64,000 bases of DNA from the NCBI GenBank assembly GCA_020081605.1, contig JAHREC010000009.1:3534001-3598000 (forward strand). Reading direction: 5' to 3'. A model generated the notes under the pieces. The model worked only from the letters and a program-made list of their open reading frames with translations. It was not told where the DNA came from and did no database searches. Of this stretch, positions 35,034 to 47,089 are shown piece by piece; the first letter of the stretch is position 1, and each line of letters opens with the position of its first letter. The translations under genes were made by a program, and so were the position numbers. The DNA comes from Albifimbria verrucaria (lineage: Eukaryota; Ascomycota; Sordariomycetes; Hypocreales; Stachybotryaceae).

Positions 35034-35438
35034 ATGTCTAGCTCCACGGTCATCGCAAACTCATCCAATGAAACAGTCTCGACAGAAGTTTACACAGAGA
35101 AACATACAATTTCGCCTTTGGACCTCGATGGAACGTACCTCTTCCCTGAACTCTCAGAAATCTTGGAGCAATTTCAACGCACAGGCAAACACTTCTCTAC
35201 AATCCAAAATGCAAAGGCGTATCAGATAAGCCTGGCGGTCTTCCTCCATATCCTGTTTGCTGTGGGCGCAAGTTCAACCAGAGCCGTGAGTGCCGAGGAC
35301 CTTTTCATTATGCTGCAATATAGATCCGAGGAACTATGCAGAGCGGACGCGAGCCTGAAGGACATATTCACGAATGCTCCGCTTATCGATGAGACAATAG
35401 CTGCCAAACTCATTGCAGCTGCTCGTGCGAGTGATTGA
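35034..35438 (+). CDS. Small helical protein downstream of VWA gene
   Basis: A 134-codon open frame starts at ATG 35034, only 38 bp after the VWA stop and on the same strand. The protein begins MSSSTVIANSSNETVSTEV and continues as mostly amphipathic helices (LFPELSEILEQFQRTGKHFS, YQISLAVFLHILFAVG). No family is recognised. The gap is too short for an ordinary fungal promoter and terminator, so the two may share a transcript, or this may be a C-terminal exon of the VWA protein cut off by sequence error. Confidence 0.55.
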   Translation: MSSSTVIANSSNETVSTEVYTEKHTISPLDLDGTYLFPELSEILEQFQRTGKHFSTIQNAKAYQISLAVFLHILFAVGASSTRAVSAEDLFIMLQYRSEELCRADASLKDIFTNAPLIDETIAAKLIAAARASD

Positions 35439-36635
35439 GTACTGGACTTCGGGGCCGATTTCGTGTTCCTCGAAAAATGGGCTTGGTGATTCAGAGTCGA
35501 TCTTATGAACAGTGATGCTTCACATCTGTATTTTATAGGACTCTTTCAGCAACATACGTTATATCACTGGTGGGGATTATGTTACTTTTATCCATACGAA
35601 TTGAATGATTCACATTGCTAACCCAAGGTGTTTCAATTGACTGAGTATTCAACGTGCATAAAAGGCTAGCGATTTGAGAGTACTGGACACATTATCCAGT
35701 TAATTGTGAAAGGGAAGCATAGAGAACGTATGGAACATTTCACTAGATGATAGACTGACATGACAAGCTCTTGGATCTCCAGACAGCATTTATTTACTCA
35801 AGAATTTGCACTAATTGGGACCAGTAATACGACAGAAAAGCATAAAGAGTTCCTAGAGAAAGATTCTAGGCGGTATTAAAAGTGTTCTTCAAACTGCGGC
35901 GACTGGCTTGGAGACTTTCGTGATGTTCATTCATACAAGAGGCAGAGACAAGCTGGTCATACTCGAGACAAATATGTAGCATTTCGCGCTATATCCTCTT
36001 GTTGATGTTTGAGCCGAGCCTCAAGAGCAGGTGGAAGAAAGGTTTGTGCATATTCGATTACATGCAAGGGAGCAATAGTCAGATGACTTAGATTGTCGCT
36101 CGCCTCTGCTGGGCTTAAAGCGGCACCAGAACCTCCCCACTCAATTGATATGGGTTTCTCGGCATGACCAAAGTTCTTGGTAACAGAAACCCTCCAGCGG
36201 TATAGTCGTTTCCTCCAGCGGTTTAGCCATTTTCCGACAGAGAGATAGCCCCAATAAATGACGATATCAACCGCGGATGGAAAAAGCGGTAAGTAATAGA
36301 ATCCTCCAGCGGAATAGTCGTTTTCCTCCAGCGGTTTAGCGATGTCGCAGTAGACTCATGAACCCCCACGGCTCGTGGGATGGCATGGCTGGCAACTATA
36401 AGCGGGAGCCGTCGGTGCCTTGTAGACTTTGCCGACTTACCGATCATTTGACAGGTCTGCTTGCATCTGTAATTGGCTGATTGGTCGTTCTGTGACGTGT
36501 CTTCGCGATTGGCGGCCCTGCTATCCGGGACCACACCTAGAAAGGCCGTGGCGAGCATATGATTGAAGCGATAATTGTGAGTGACACTATTTGTGACAGC
36601 GAGTGCGGATTGGTAGAACTTCGGTATTCGGTAGA
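35439..36635. other. Intergenic region
   Basis: No gene is seen. It contains the duplicated block described at 36190-36340. Other short open frames lack domains. Confidence 0.55.
36190..36340. repeat. Duplicated cctccagcgg..tag block
   Basis: Two copies (36190-36228 and 36301-36340) share a two-part pattern, cctccagcgg(t/a)atagtcg followed by a T run and cctccagcggtttagc. The 15-mer core therefore occurs four times within 150 bp. It may be the edge of a decayed element. Confidence 0.8.
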
Positions 36636-37484
36636 TCAAGTTTCGTCGTCGTCAACCTCTTCCATAGTTACAGCTCGGGATGCTTCAGCCTGCTGTGCTT
36701 GTTGAAGGCTGTCCGTATTCGTCTTGAGGTATCCTTCTCGTTCCAACCTGTCCGCCTCCTCTGGCTCCATCAAACCACCCTGACCTTGACCCTTGTCCAT
36801 TTTCATCTTAACTGATGTGGGAATAAACGCAGATACTGCCTCCTTCCGTAGGTCTCGAATCACTGGTTTAGCCTCATATACCGTCTTGGCCTCAGCCACA
36901 GGGGCTTCCTTTTGTTTGGATTCGTCGTCGTTTTCTCTGTTGGCAGCATTCTCAGCCTCACGTCGTGCGCGTCGCTTCGCGTACCACTTGTCTAGCACAT
37001 CCTTTGGAATCGGCGGTGGCGTATCTCGTGGCATAGGTATTCTTCTGACATCCTCGGGGACGTCGCCGTCGCTGCTGGACGCGTTCGAGTTGCGTCTTCT
37101 CTTGCCCAAGACTCCAGATTGCGCGTCGCGGTCTTGATGCCAACTTCGACTGACTGTTGGTGCCTTGTCACCCAGCGCATCCCTTGCCCTCTTTACAGCC
37201 TTGAACTCCTTCTCGAGCCCTTCCAGCATCTGCTCCTCGTGGCGTGTCAGCTTGCCGCCATTTGTCGTGATCGCTTTCAAATCGTCAATCTGCTTCTGGA
37301 TTCTGTCGGGGTTTTTGCGCGCAAGCTTCTCGTTGCGCCTCCCTTGCGCCTCGGCTTTGCCTATGGATGGGGGTCAGAATTGTGCATGGGAAGATGTGAG
37401 CCGCGACGTACCTTTCCTGACCTCGCGTGCCTTGTCAGCCTTTCGCTGAGCCTGGACAGGATTGTAATTCTTTTCTTTCGGCAT
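36636..37484 (-). CDS. WBP11-like pre-mRNA splicing factor
   Basis: Two exons (37412-37484 and 36636-37360, separated by a 51 bp intron with GTACGT donor) encode about 265 residues. The N-terminus MPKEKNYNPVQAQRKADKAR followed by KAEAQGRRNEKLARKNPDRI and QKQIDDLKAI is the signature of the WBP11/Npw38-binding family. Proline-rich and basic parts follow (RRIPMPRDTPPPIPKDVLDK) and the end is acidic. Family members are nuclear and associate with the spliceosome. No frame slip is seen. The long antisense frames here are shadows. Confidence 0.9.
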
Positions 37485-38031
37485 TTTCAGGGTGTGCGCA
37501 GTCAACAGGCTGTTGAAGTGGTTGTTGAAGAGGCAGAGACGGTGGGTGGAAGACGATAGCTGAAGCTAACGAGCTGTGAGCTCATGGAAAGCCCAAACGA
37601 TGATATAAAGTCGGATGACTAAGCATATTAGCTCGAAGGTCACCACTACAATCAATACAGGGTCAAATCCTCGAGATGCCAGCCCGTTTAAGTAGTTTGA
37701 TATGAGCAGTGAAAAATGAAAGAAAAAGTTTTGTAAGAATAAGTGGGCAAAATGTTTGTTTCAACAGAGAATTAATTGATCATTTACGACTTGTCTAGCG
37801 GTCATGTTACGACGTGGGCTTATACCCAAGACGCCCGCACAAAATGGCGATTTACAGATGGTGTCACGGATAACATGCGAAGCGCGTTCTTGAGTTATAA
37901 TGCATAAATGTAGTGCTTGAATGTACTTGAAGTGATTATAATGGTGGGAAAGGAACGATGAAATAACGACGCTTTTCCTTCTAGAATTACATCCTTTGGC
38001 TAATAGAGGAGCGCGGCTTGCGAATCCGCCA
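37485..38031. other. Intergenic region
   Basis: This is the boundary between the housekeeping WBP11 gene and the metabolic gene run. No gene is seen. Confidence 0.55.
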
Positions 38032-39182
38032 TTACATGGCTGCGTGCCTAAGGTGCTTGCCATTGACATAACCCTCAGCTGTGTCAACAAACAACTGCCG
38101 GCCTTTCACGTAGTTAACCATAAACCCAAAGAGTTTCCAGTTACCTATTTGTCCTGTGCCATGCTTTTTGCCGAGGAAAGGAAGATCATGGTCTTGCTGT
38201 CGGGCTGATAAGGCTTGAAAGACTGTTGCCCACTCAAAACAGCATCCAAAGTACTTGAGAGATAGATGATTTGGTTATCAGTAACCGTCAGTTGTTTTGT
38301 CTCCTTATTTCCAACGTCGCCAATGGCCCAAACATTGGTAGTACCAACAACGCGCATGTAATCGTCCAGTTTGACTTGAGCAGACTCGTCCAACCACTTA
38401 GGAGGAATGAAGGACGTGTTAAGTCGGTATCCATGGAAGGGAAGGTATACGTCCGCCATCAAGTCAGAGTTATTTTCTAATCTGACATGCGTCCTGTTGT
38501 CGGTTTCGTGGACTTCTCTCACACGGACTCCCTTGACCACCTTGATTCCAAGCTGCTCGAGTCCGTTTTCTAAATTGCGCCTGAGAGAGGGCAGGACGGA
38601 AGGTTGAGTGCCTGGCAATAATTCTCCACTGCTGATCAACGTGATTTCCTTTGTCGCGCCATATTTCGAGGCCAGCTCTCCCGCAACTTCTATTCCCGTC
38701 AGGCCAGCACCCGAAACAATTATTGATCTTGCTTGAGAAATACGTCCTTGGAGACTGTGCCAAGCAGTAAGGGTAGACTCGTGGGTTCCTATAGGCTTCA
38801 ACGGCAAGTCCCCGGTAACACGAGACCCGGTAGCGATGACTAGTTGGTCGTAGGAAATCCTGCGACGGTCTCCATTTTCCAGTATGATATCAACCATGTT
38901 ATCGTTCTGTTTGATTTCATCGGCATGACCAACAACGAATTCGAAATTATCCGAAGAATAGCGATCAAACGCAGGCTTGATTGGAAGAAAAAGGCTGTCG
39001 TCAGGAATTTCCCCAGGTATGATTCCTCGGGTCGCCGCCACGTTCCAGAAAAAGTGTGTGTTGGGAGATGCCAGAATAATTTTCAGGCCAGTAGAATGCT
39101 TTGGGACTGAGTATTTCAACAGTTTATGTGCAAGAGGTAGGCCTGCCCAGCCAGCTCCAAGTATAACTACGACCTTGGCCAT
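38032..39182 (-). CDS. AIF/FSP1-like FAD-dependent NAD(P)H oxidoreductase
   Basis: The start MAKVVVILGAGWAGLPLAHK carries the FAD dinucleotide motif GxGxxG. A second Rossmann motif is seen at SIIVSGAGLTGIEVAGEL, and the C-terminal FAD contact at TNVWAIGDVGN. This is the fold of the pyridine-nucleotide disulphide oxidoreductase superfamily, closest in look to fungal AMID/FSP1-like quinone reductases. One missing C near 38178 cuts the frame early (a false stop near 38145). After it, the family's usual ending with EGYVNGKHLRHAAM is readable, to a stop at 38032-38034. About 382 residues. It is divergent from the C6 regulator and may be the left member of the cluster or simply its neighbour. Confidence 0.85.
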
Positions 39183-39687
39183 TGTAGCCCTTGTCAACTA
39201 ATCAAAGAAGTAAGATAATAGGATGATAGGGAAAGTTAAGAAGAGCTAGCAAGAGAACAAACAGGCTGCTTATAAACAATTGATCTTTATCAAAACTATT
39301 CACTACAATGTAAGCTCCTGAATTAGAGGCGATGTTCAATTACAACTCTTAGCATAAAGTACTATGCAAGCCACGTAAATATGTGGCCAACACGAGGTAC
39401 TATTTGATAGGGAACCACCCAATCAGCGTCCTCACATGTTGCAAGGATTAAGACCGAGCTCCGTGGCCGAAATGCCAGCCCCGACCGACCGACCGTCTCC
39501 CTATACCTAATCGACGCCCGGCTATCATGCCCAAGCTGTGAACCGATTTATCCCTATGTTTTTGTGACACTGAGTGACATACAGAAGAACTAATGCCAAC
39601 TAAATTCTGGTGTGTTTAGAGCTCGCGACGGATTGACCCGAATTCACTTCACATATCCATCGGCATTGCTAAGCGCCGACCTCCGCG
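39183..39687. promoter_or_regulatory. Divergent promoter region between flavoprotein and C6 regulator
   Basis: About 500 bp separate two starts that point away from each other. It includes gaccgaccgaccgtctcc near 39481 and gcgccgacctccgcg near 39671, GC-rich words that could serve C6-type (CGG/CCG) regulators. No specific site can be assigned. Confidence 0.4.
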
Positions 39688-41787
39688 ATGGATGACTCCC
39701 GGCTTGTATCATCCATGGGAGAGGAAGAACTCAGAGTATGGAGCTGTGTAATTTGTCGAAGGAAAAAGGTCAGATGTGACAGACGAGATCCTTGTGCGAA
39801 CTGTGTTCGCGCTAAGATTGAATGTCACTATCCAGTGACGGGAAGAGTTCCAAGGCGCAATAAGGACCCGACCGCTTGGAAGTCTCCAGCCCAGAAGCAA
39901 GGAGAGCTCATGAGCCGTCTTCGGCGACTAGAGGCTGTTGTGACGGAACTGACTGCTCAAATTGAGGAAGGCTCCCAGCAAAAGACCCTCCGGGGATTGG
40001 TTGCATTCCATGGTACCAGCAATTACGGAACAAGCTTGATCGATGGGACATCCATTGAGCATGCATTGGCAATGTCGGTTAGCAACGCAATGGAGACCGA
40101 CGCCCAGAACAATGGCGAGTTTGATGAAGAGTTTGGAAGTCTAGTAAGCCAGCGAGATGGGGGCATTCAAATTGGCAAGCAATTCTGGTCCGTCTTTTGT
40201 AGCGAGGTATGTCCAATCCTGGCTAACAGCAAATGACTGGCTGACGACTCTCTAGGTTGGCCATATTCTGCAGGCGGTGCATGATAATTCCACAGATGAC
40301 AGTACATCAAAGGAACCGGCAGATCTTACCAACGATGCCCCGCATGACCAAACATTTGCCTTTGGTACTACCACAGCTTCGGGGACTCTGGATAGTTTGA
40401 GCCCTTTACCGTCTCAAGCTCTTCTCCTCTGGCAAGTATTTATTGATAGAGTTGATCCTTTTATCAAAATACTCAACTTACAGAGCACGGAATCACTTAT
40501 GCGCAGTTTGAAGGGCAGTTTTAGCACTGCAGGTAGAGCCTCAGAGGCTCTATTATTTTCAATATCTCTTGCCGCAGTCGTCTCCATGGACGACGAGACT
40601 ATAGTGGCCGACCTAGGCACAGAAAAAGCTCTGCTACTGGCGAAATATCGACTTGGAACAGAGCAGGCTTTGGGCCATGCCAATTTTCTCATTTCTAGAG
40701 ACACCACAGTTATTCAAGCATTTGTCATTTATCTCTCGATATTGCCGTATCTCGGCGAAAACCAACTAGCATGGTCACTGACGGGTGCTCTCCTGAGGAT
40801 TGCAGAGTCTGTGGGGCTCAATCACGAGTACCCAAAGCAAGAGGTTGATGATGTCGATCTGCATCGTCGGCTACACTGGCAGATTACTTTTATAAACTCT
40901 AGAGGAGCAGCGACAGAAAACAGAAAACATCAACACAAGAGACTTGTATCAACGACAATCATATAGAAGAAGTTCCATCTTACCTCTCATCTGGCACTAT
41001 CATCCAGGACCCCGCCAATCTCATTTACTTCCTACGGCGCGACACGTGGAAGCTCGCTCGAGGGTTAAAAGATAGTGGTGATCAAGATGTGTCAAGTCAG
41101 CTCTTAAGATTACAAAGTGCAAAATTACATCTTGAGACCACATACAGTTCAACATTCCAACTGAATCATAGCATCATCGGCTTTGCTCGACGAATGTTCG
41201 ACCTATTCTTTGCTAATGGCGAGCTAGAACTTCATATGAGATGCACGGGGACCACAAATGCAGTCGCTCATCCAGCCCTCAACGTCGCTGTCGCGATTGT
41301 GGATGCAGCATATGCACTAAAAACGGGGAGGAGCTGGATGAAATGGCATTGGCAACTAGAAGGGCATGTTCCATGGACTGCACTCCGTATATTGCTTCTG
41401 GAAGCTCGAAAATGGCCTACGCCGAAAGATCTTTCTCCGATGATACAGAAAGCCAATGTCTTGCTGGAATCCGCTCCAGAATTTCTGAGAACACATCCTA
41501 TGTGGAAACCGTTGTTGAAACTTTGCCAGGGTCTCACGAAAACAGCAACTGAATCAGACTCCGATTCCTTTACGCAGTACAAGTGTAATGGGAGCATTAC
41601 AACCGATACTACACCCACTATTGATAGCGATGTGTCTAGTATCGCCCCGGGGCCCATAAGCGAAATCCCGGAGTTGGAAACCTTAAGAGAGGCGATGGAT
41701 ATATTTGCCGACGTTTCATGTGTTGAAGACTTTCAAGACAACGAGGCTTGGTATCAGATGAATACTCAGATACATTGGTGGCCGTAG
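39688..41787 (+). CDS. Zn(II)2Cys6 transcription factor, probable cluster regulator
   Basis: The N-terminus has the exact C6 pattern C-x2-C-x6-C-x5-C-x2-C-x6-C (CVICRRKKVRCDRRDP, then CANCVRAKIEC) and the usual following basic linker GRVPRRNKDP, then a heptad stretch LMSRLRRLEAVVTELTAQIE that could dimerise. Intron 40207-40255 is GTATGT with a GCTAAC branch. The fungal regulatory middle domain is seen after it (LSPLPSQALLLWQVFIDRVD; SESVGLNHE-like text). The frame is lost between about 40900 and 40990, where one or more bases seem missing, and is regained at DNHIEEVPSYL. It probably binds CGG-type sites. Its position next to the oxidative gene run makes it the best candidate regulator of that run. 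Confidence 0.83.
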
Positions 41788-41963
41788 GAGTTACTTATAA
41801 CTTGTTAAATACTACTTGTGATAGAGCAATTGACTACCTTCAGAAGCCGCAGAATCTAGCATCAATTCTCTGCCTCTAGCCAACCCCCATACAGATGTCT
41901 TCTTGTGAAGCTCTGAATGATTCAATCCGGGGAAAAAGTTGTGTCAAAGGACTCTTTTTTCAA

Positions 41964-43953
41964 TCAGTTCGCTTTAACTCCCACAGCCGGCGTTAAGTTG
42001 ACATTGAGAGGACCTCTATCCCATACATTGAATGCTTTTTGACCCTCAGCCCAGCCTCTACTATCTTCCCTGAGTTCCATATCAAAACGATATATGATCT
42101 GTGCCAAAGTCAAGCGCATCTCTGTGTATGCAAGACTAAGATGGCGAATAATTTTAGCGAGTACAGCAGCAAGTTATTTAAGAGAACTTACTTTCGCCCA
42201 AGGCAGTTCCGTGGGCCTACACTGAAGGCTTGGCTACTCTCCACTTTGTCGTTAAGATAGGGCGAGTTCATAGCCTTCTTTGTTTCGTAAGGAAGAAACC
42301 GCTCGGGGCGGAAATCCCAGGGATCAGTCCAATTTTCTTTGCTGTGGTTCACTGACCATGGCTGAACTTCCACATATGTCTTAACCGTAGCGGTAAGTCA
42401 GCTGGCCAAGTATAGCAGGCACGAAAAACAATAGATGGAGAACTTACGCCGGCTGGAACGAAGTGACCAGCAATCTCTGCACCACCTGGAGGCACTACTC
42501 GCACGAGGTTGGATGTGAGAGGAGGATAGCAACGAACTAAATCTTGTTATGATTGTGTGCTTTTGAACTAGCTTTACATGACTCACTAGTGATAGTTAGT
42601 AATTACTCCATGCTTTGCTTTGATGACATACCGTGTTTCGTTGATAACAGCTAGAAGGTAGGATAGCCCTCCAATTGTGTTGATTGTAATATCATCCGCG
42701 GTAGCAAAAGACCCACGAATCTCCTGTTTCAATTGTTCGTATACCTTAGGATTAGAGAGCATAAAATATACTACTCCAGATAAGGTGGTTGCAGTGGTTT
42801 CCGAGCCAGCGAGAAGGAGAATGCTTGCATTCCTGCTCAATTTTTCCTATCCGATATTTAGCTTGTTGTATTAGATGGCAAATAGTATCTCATGACTTAC
42901 TTGATGATATGTTAGACGTGGTTTGGTCTCAATTAAGTCGTTGAGATGGAGGGCAGATACATACCAAACGATAGGTTCTGAAGATGTCAGCTGTGACTTT
43001 CAGTGATATCATCCCAGAAGGACTACACTTACCCATTCATCTTGTTTCCGAGCAAGCCCTTCAAACAGATCATTTCGACCCTTGCTCAAGCTCAGACGCG
43101 ACTTAAGCATGCTGTTTGTGTACTCATTGATCTTACCTAGGGCGAAGAGTGCCCCAAGGTCACTAATTGCTTGGACCAAAAAACCGAAACCACTATAGAT
43201 CAAGGCAAGCAAGACAGAATGAGTCTTGATGGCTTTCATAATGTTCGCAATCCAAGGGTGATAGTTCACAGTCTCAAGGCAATGAAAAGACTCCCAAACA
43301 CAAGATCACTGGTTAAGTCAAAAGTAAGAAAGTTAAACCACATGGCGATGTTTTGCGGCTGGGTTTCGCCTCTATTGTGGCCACTTTCCTTGCCCAATCG
43401 GTCAATAAGAAGATCAATGTGCTTAGAGATGATGGGCTCTTGCTGACGCATGGAGGCATCCGAGAAGCCCTGCAAAAGAGCCCTCCGAAACTGTGTGTGT
43501 TCCTCTTGGTCAGCGTTGAGTACCGACGTAGGTGGCCCACGAACAGGGCGCGAATAAATGGTGCATTTGGGCATTTCGGCCCCTCCTGGAAGCCGAGAAT
43601 ATATGTCCTTCCATGCTCGGATGTCAGTAAAGAGAGGTGATTTGGCCCAATGCGTACAACGGAGCCATATTCATCATGAAGCTTCTGGGTTGTGAGTGCT
43701 TGCAACCCAGTAGCATGCAGACGCGACCATGGGAGCCGAGATATGCGGCGCTTAAGAGGGCCAGGAATTTGCGCAGTGGATGCAAAAGATATTGTATAGG
43801 ATGACAATTAACTGTCGTAAAATGATCTGCAATAGATTTGACACTTGTAAGTGATTTGGTCTCAGGTGGACAAACGAAACTAACCAAGCCGGCAACGGCA
43901 AGAAAAGCCCGCCAAAAGCTTAGCTTTTCACCATTGTGAAGTAAATGGAACAT
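41964..43953 (-). CDS. Cytochrome P450 monooxygenase (first of three)
   Basis: The N-terminus MFHLLHNGEKLSFWRAFLAV is followed after an intron by a membrane anchor and the PGP hinge region (GPLKRRISRLPWSRL). Conserved parts are: WKDIYSRLPGG, the I-helix LLLAGSETTATTLSG (A-G-x-E-T), the E-x-x-R region at INET, PERF in FRPERFLPYE, and the heme-binding loop FSVGPRNCLGRK with the cysteine ligand. At least five short introns are present. Frame slips near 43630, 43755 and 43790 fit missing bases. About 500 residues. It resembles fungal P450s of the trichothecene C-15 hydroxylase kind. It sits in the endoplasmic reticulum membrane and needs a P450 reductase. The substrate is unknown. Confidence 0.87.
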
Positions 43954-44772
43954 GGTGATAATGCCCAGTAATGTCTAAGACCCTGCAAGAAGAGATGATC
44001 TAGTTTTCGCGGGACGGAACAGGGCGATTCATGGGAGAGATGGCGACACTGGGGCACATGAACGAAATGAGTTACTGAAACGCCTAATTGTGTGGGCCGC
44101 TGAATCGGACAATGAAGGCATTCCAAGCCGGTTCTGCAATTCAGAGTCCACACCCACAATGCGCGCGAGCCCCAGCAATACGCTGGTCACAAATCTGATA
44201 AGGTGAACCGAGACGGAATCTGCAACAGGCAATTTGTCATATTTGGTACGAACCCCGGTGTTAGCTTGATTAGGTTGAACATACCGATTCGGTGCGCTAC
44301 GTTCGGAGCTCTGGAGCACCAGACAGGGTTCTGCTGGTTACAAGGGTTCGACAAGCCCTGCAGAATTGCATTCTTGTCCTGACAAAATAATGATTTTATG
44401 CCTATAATGACTTAGGAGGTTTAAATTGCGATATAAATCTTGTTAGGAGTGTCGAATACTTGCAGACAGAGTGCGCCTTTGCGCCATGAGCTGACCATGA
44501 CTGTTGAACCCTATCATCAATAAGGACATACGAATACCTAGTACAAATTAATGTGTCAAAGAGGCGAGATGAAAGACCAAAAGGATGCATCCTCAGGATT
44601 AACTTACAGGACTGTCCTTTCCCGTGGGCAGGCACATTTGTGGTAAATACTACCATGCGATTCACCGCCGTTACTACATTTCGAGATTTAATATAAATGT
44701 TACTGTTGGATTCAGATTTGGCATAAAGCGATTGAAAGCTATCTTAAGATCTATATAATAGTGCAAAACTGC
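43954..44772. promoter_or_regulatory. Upstream region of P450 and 3' flank of adenylation gene
   Basis: Two tandem minus-strand genes are separated by about 820 bp. Short open frames (44029-44319 and 44402-44665) show no domain. No repeat is seen. Confidence 0.45.
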
Positions 44773-46551
44773 TCAAGAAGGTACTGCCTCAGCTCGAAGT
44801 GATTCAGGCTTTACTCTGATGTCAATGTTCGGGTCGTATGGCATGACAGTAATCGTGTTCGAGGCCCTCTTCGATGTGTGGCCAGATTCGATTTCACCAT
44901 TGTTAATCTCCTTTAGAGCACGTTTGTCAATTTTACCGATCGGCGTCAATGGCATAGACACGACGTGAACCAGCTTTGTTGGTTGAGCATAGTGGTTCAA
45001 AGACGAGCGAAGATGCTGCTTCAAGACTTCCTCCTCGCCTATGCCGGAGTCATGTGTGGAGTAGAAAGCCCACAGTTCCTCGCCGATTTTGAGTGCACAA
45101 GCTTTTTCAATCCAGGAAGTTCCTCGATAGTTGCAGAAACGCCGTCTAGTTCAACTCGACACCCTTTGATCTTGACCTGGTCATCTTGTCGGCCCAAATG
45201 CTCTAGCTCGCCGTTCTCGAGCCATCGTCCAAGATCGCCAGTATTAAACATCATCCGTCTAATAAAGTAAGCATCATTCATAACTTCAGGCGGGGCGTAA
45301 TTACCCATTGCGAGCAAAAATATCTGGCTGATACACTCGAGCAGACCTTTCCGGCAGGTTCAAGTATCCACGAGAGACACCTAACCCTCCAACCCACATG
45401 AGCCCGGGTTGGCCGATTCTGACTGGGTTTTGTTCTTCGTCGAGGATATACAGCGTGGTATTTGGGTTGGGGCGCCCAATAGTCAGAGGTTCTCCCAACT
45501 TGTGTAGGTGAGCTGTGTTGAGGATTGAGATTTCTGTTGGACCACAAACATTCCAAAAGTTAGCATGCGGAGCCCATTCATCCGCAAAAGACAAAGGGCA
45601 AGGCTCGCCCCCGACTGCTATTGTCTTGATGTTAGGAAACTCTTCATGTTGCGGAAGATACTTTTGTCCGCCTGAAGGTGTGATGATGACAACTTCGCTT
45701 TGTCGCAAGCAAGAACGCCAGGTCTCTCGATCTCCAGTGGGCCGGGTAGCCCCTCTTAGAACGAGTGTGCCTCCATTCATGAAGGTTCCTAGAATTGACC
45801 ATGCGCCTACCACCGAGGATGAGTGAGTTGTGCTTGAGTGGAATAATGGCACTCACACATATCGAAGCCCAACATCAGGACACATGCGACCTTTGTGCCG
45901 AATGTGATACCCAGTTTTGATGGTTCATTTAACAGAGTATTACACGTCCCTTCATGTGTAACGTCAACTCCTTTAGGCTTTCCTGTAGTCCCAGAAGTGT
46001 ATATGACGTAGGCTCCATCACCTGGGCTAATTGGAATGTCCGGAGGGCTATAGTCTCCCGTTCCCCAGAGAGCGTCTGTAGCACCAATCGAAAGAACAAC
46101 TGGATTGCTCCGGGAAGACATACATCTTTGAACTTTCTCTGCAAATTGAGGTAGACAGAGAACAATAGCGGCACCGCAGTCGGTAATAACATGCTTCAAG
46201 TTATCGTCAACTGTCGCTGCGCCATCAATGGGAACATACTGTGCACCGGCCTTCATCACTCCCAAGATGAAGATACACATTTCAACGCATCGCGAGTAAA
46301 CACATACGACCCGACATCCTGGCTTCAGCCCATGTTTCTTGACCAAGAGGTTGGCAAGAGCGTTGGAGCGCTTGTCAAGTTCTGCATAGGTTATTGTTCT
46401 TTCATCACCGAAGCATTCTCGTGCTGCGATCAAGGTCGGAGCTTTCGATACAATGTCGTTGAATGCGGCTGTGACAGTTTGATGGGCGAGTGGAACTGTG
46501 AGGCCACGACCAAAGCGATTGAACAATAATTGATCTTCGAAAGGAGTGTTC
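44773..46551 (-). CDS. Stand-alone adenylation (AMP-binding) enzyme
   Basis: This is an ANL-superfamily enzyme that activates a carboxylate as acyl-AMP. Core motifs are seen in order: YVIYTSGTTGKPKGVDV (A3), NVCGPTEIS (A5), FNTGDLGRW (A7), HLGRQDDQVKIKGCRVELDG (A8) and PIGKIDKRAL (A10, catalytic lysine). After A10 only about 35 residues remain, with no carrier-protein GGxS motif, condensation or thioesterase domain, so it is a single A domain. Introns lie near 45808-45857 and at 45259-45304. A slip near 45110 fits one missing base. The 5' exon with the start codon is not placed; the supported coding part begins at the acceptor at 46551. It resembles NRPS A domains more than CoA ligases. It could supply a loaded amino or aryl acid. 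Confidence 0.85.
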
Positions 46552-47089
46552 CTATAGAATGGAAAGAGTTCATGTTAATTGGGACTGAGTAGTAGCGTGT
46601 CAGAACCTCCGCCAACTTTGTAACATAGGCACCCAAGACAGTGAACATACTACTTGGACAATGAATCTTACCACTACGGAAAATGATCTAGGCTCGCCGG
46701 CAACTGCTAGCGGATAGATACCTTCTACCATTGCTGTACAGGGGTTGAATAGGGATGATCCTCTTGAATAATCTGCAGGTGGCACAGCATCATTCGGGTT
46801 GCTGCATGGCGTTCGGACTTCGGAGCATGTACGTGGTGGGGCTTCGGGAGGATGGCGTACCGTCGCCCTGCATGAATCGGAACCTGGGTGTTGCATAGCC
46901 AGAGGCGGTGGAATACCCAATCACTCAAGCAGAGCTATAGCAGGATTTATCTGATTGCTGAATGCAATGTGACAAATATCTGTGAAAGGGATTCATCATT
47001 CAACGGCAATATTCAGCATCTGGTATCGCTGGTCACGTAGTCACAACCTCAACTTATCACCACAAATAACGTTATAGGTAGCCTACAAA
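46552..47089. promoter_or_regulatory. Divergent region between adenylation enzyme and acyltransferase
   Basis: Here the two genes point away from each other. The missing first exon of the adenylation gene is probably within the left 100 bp. CGG-containing words occur near 46810-46860 (ttcggacttcggagc, cttcgggagg). No further gene is supported. Confidence 0.4.

Noticed and set aside
39688..41787. Trichothecene-type cluster on the basis of P450 similarity
   Set aside because: No trichodiene synthase or other Tri-type core gene is present; P450 resemblance alone is not enough.
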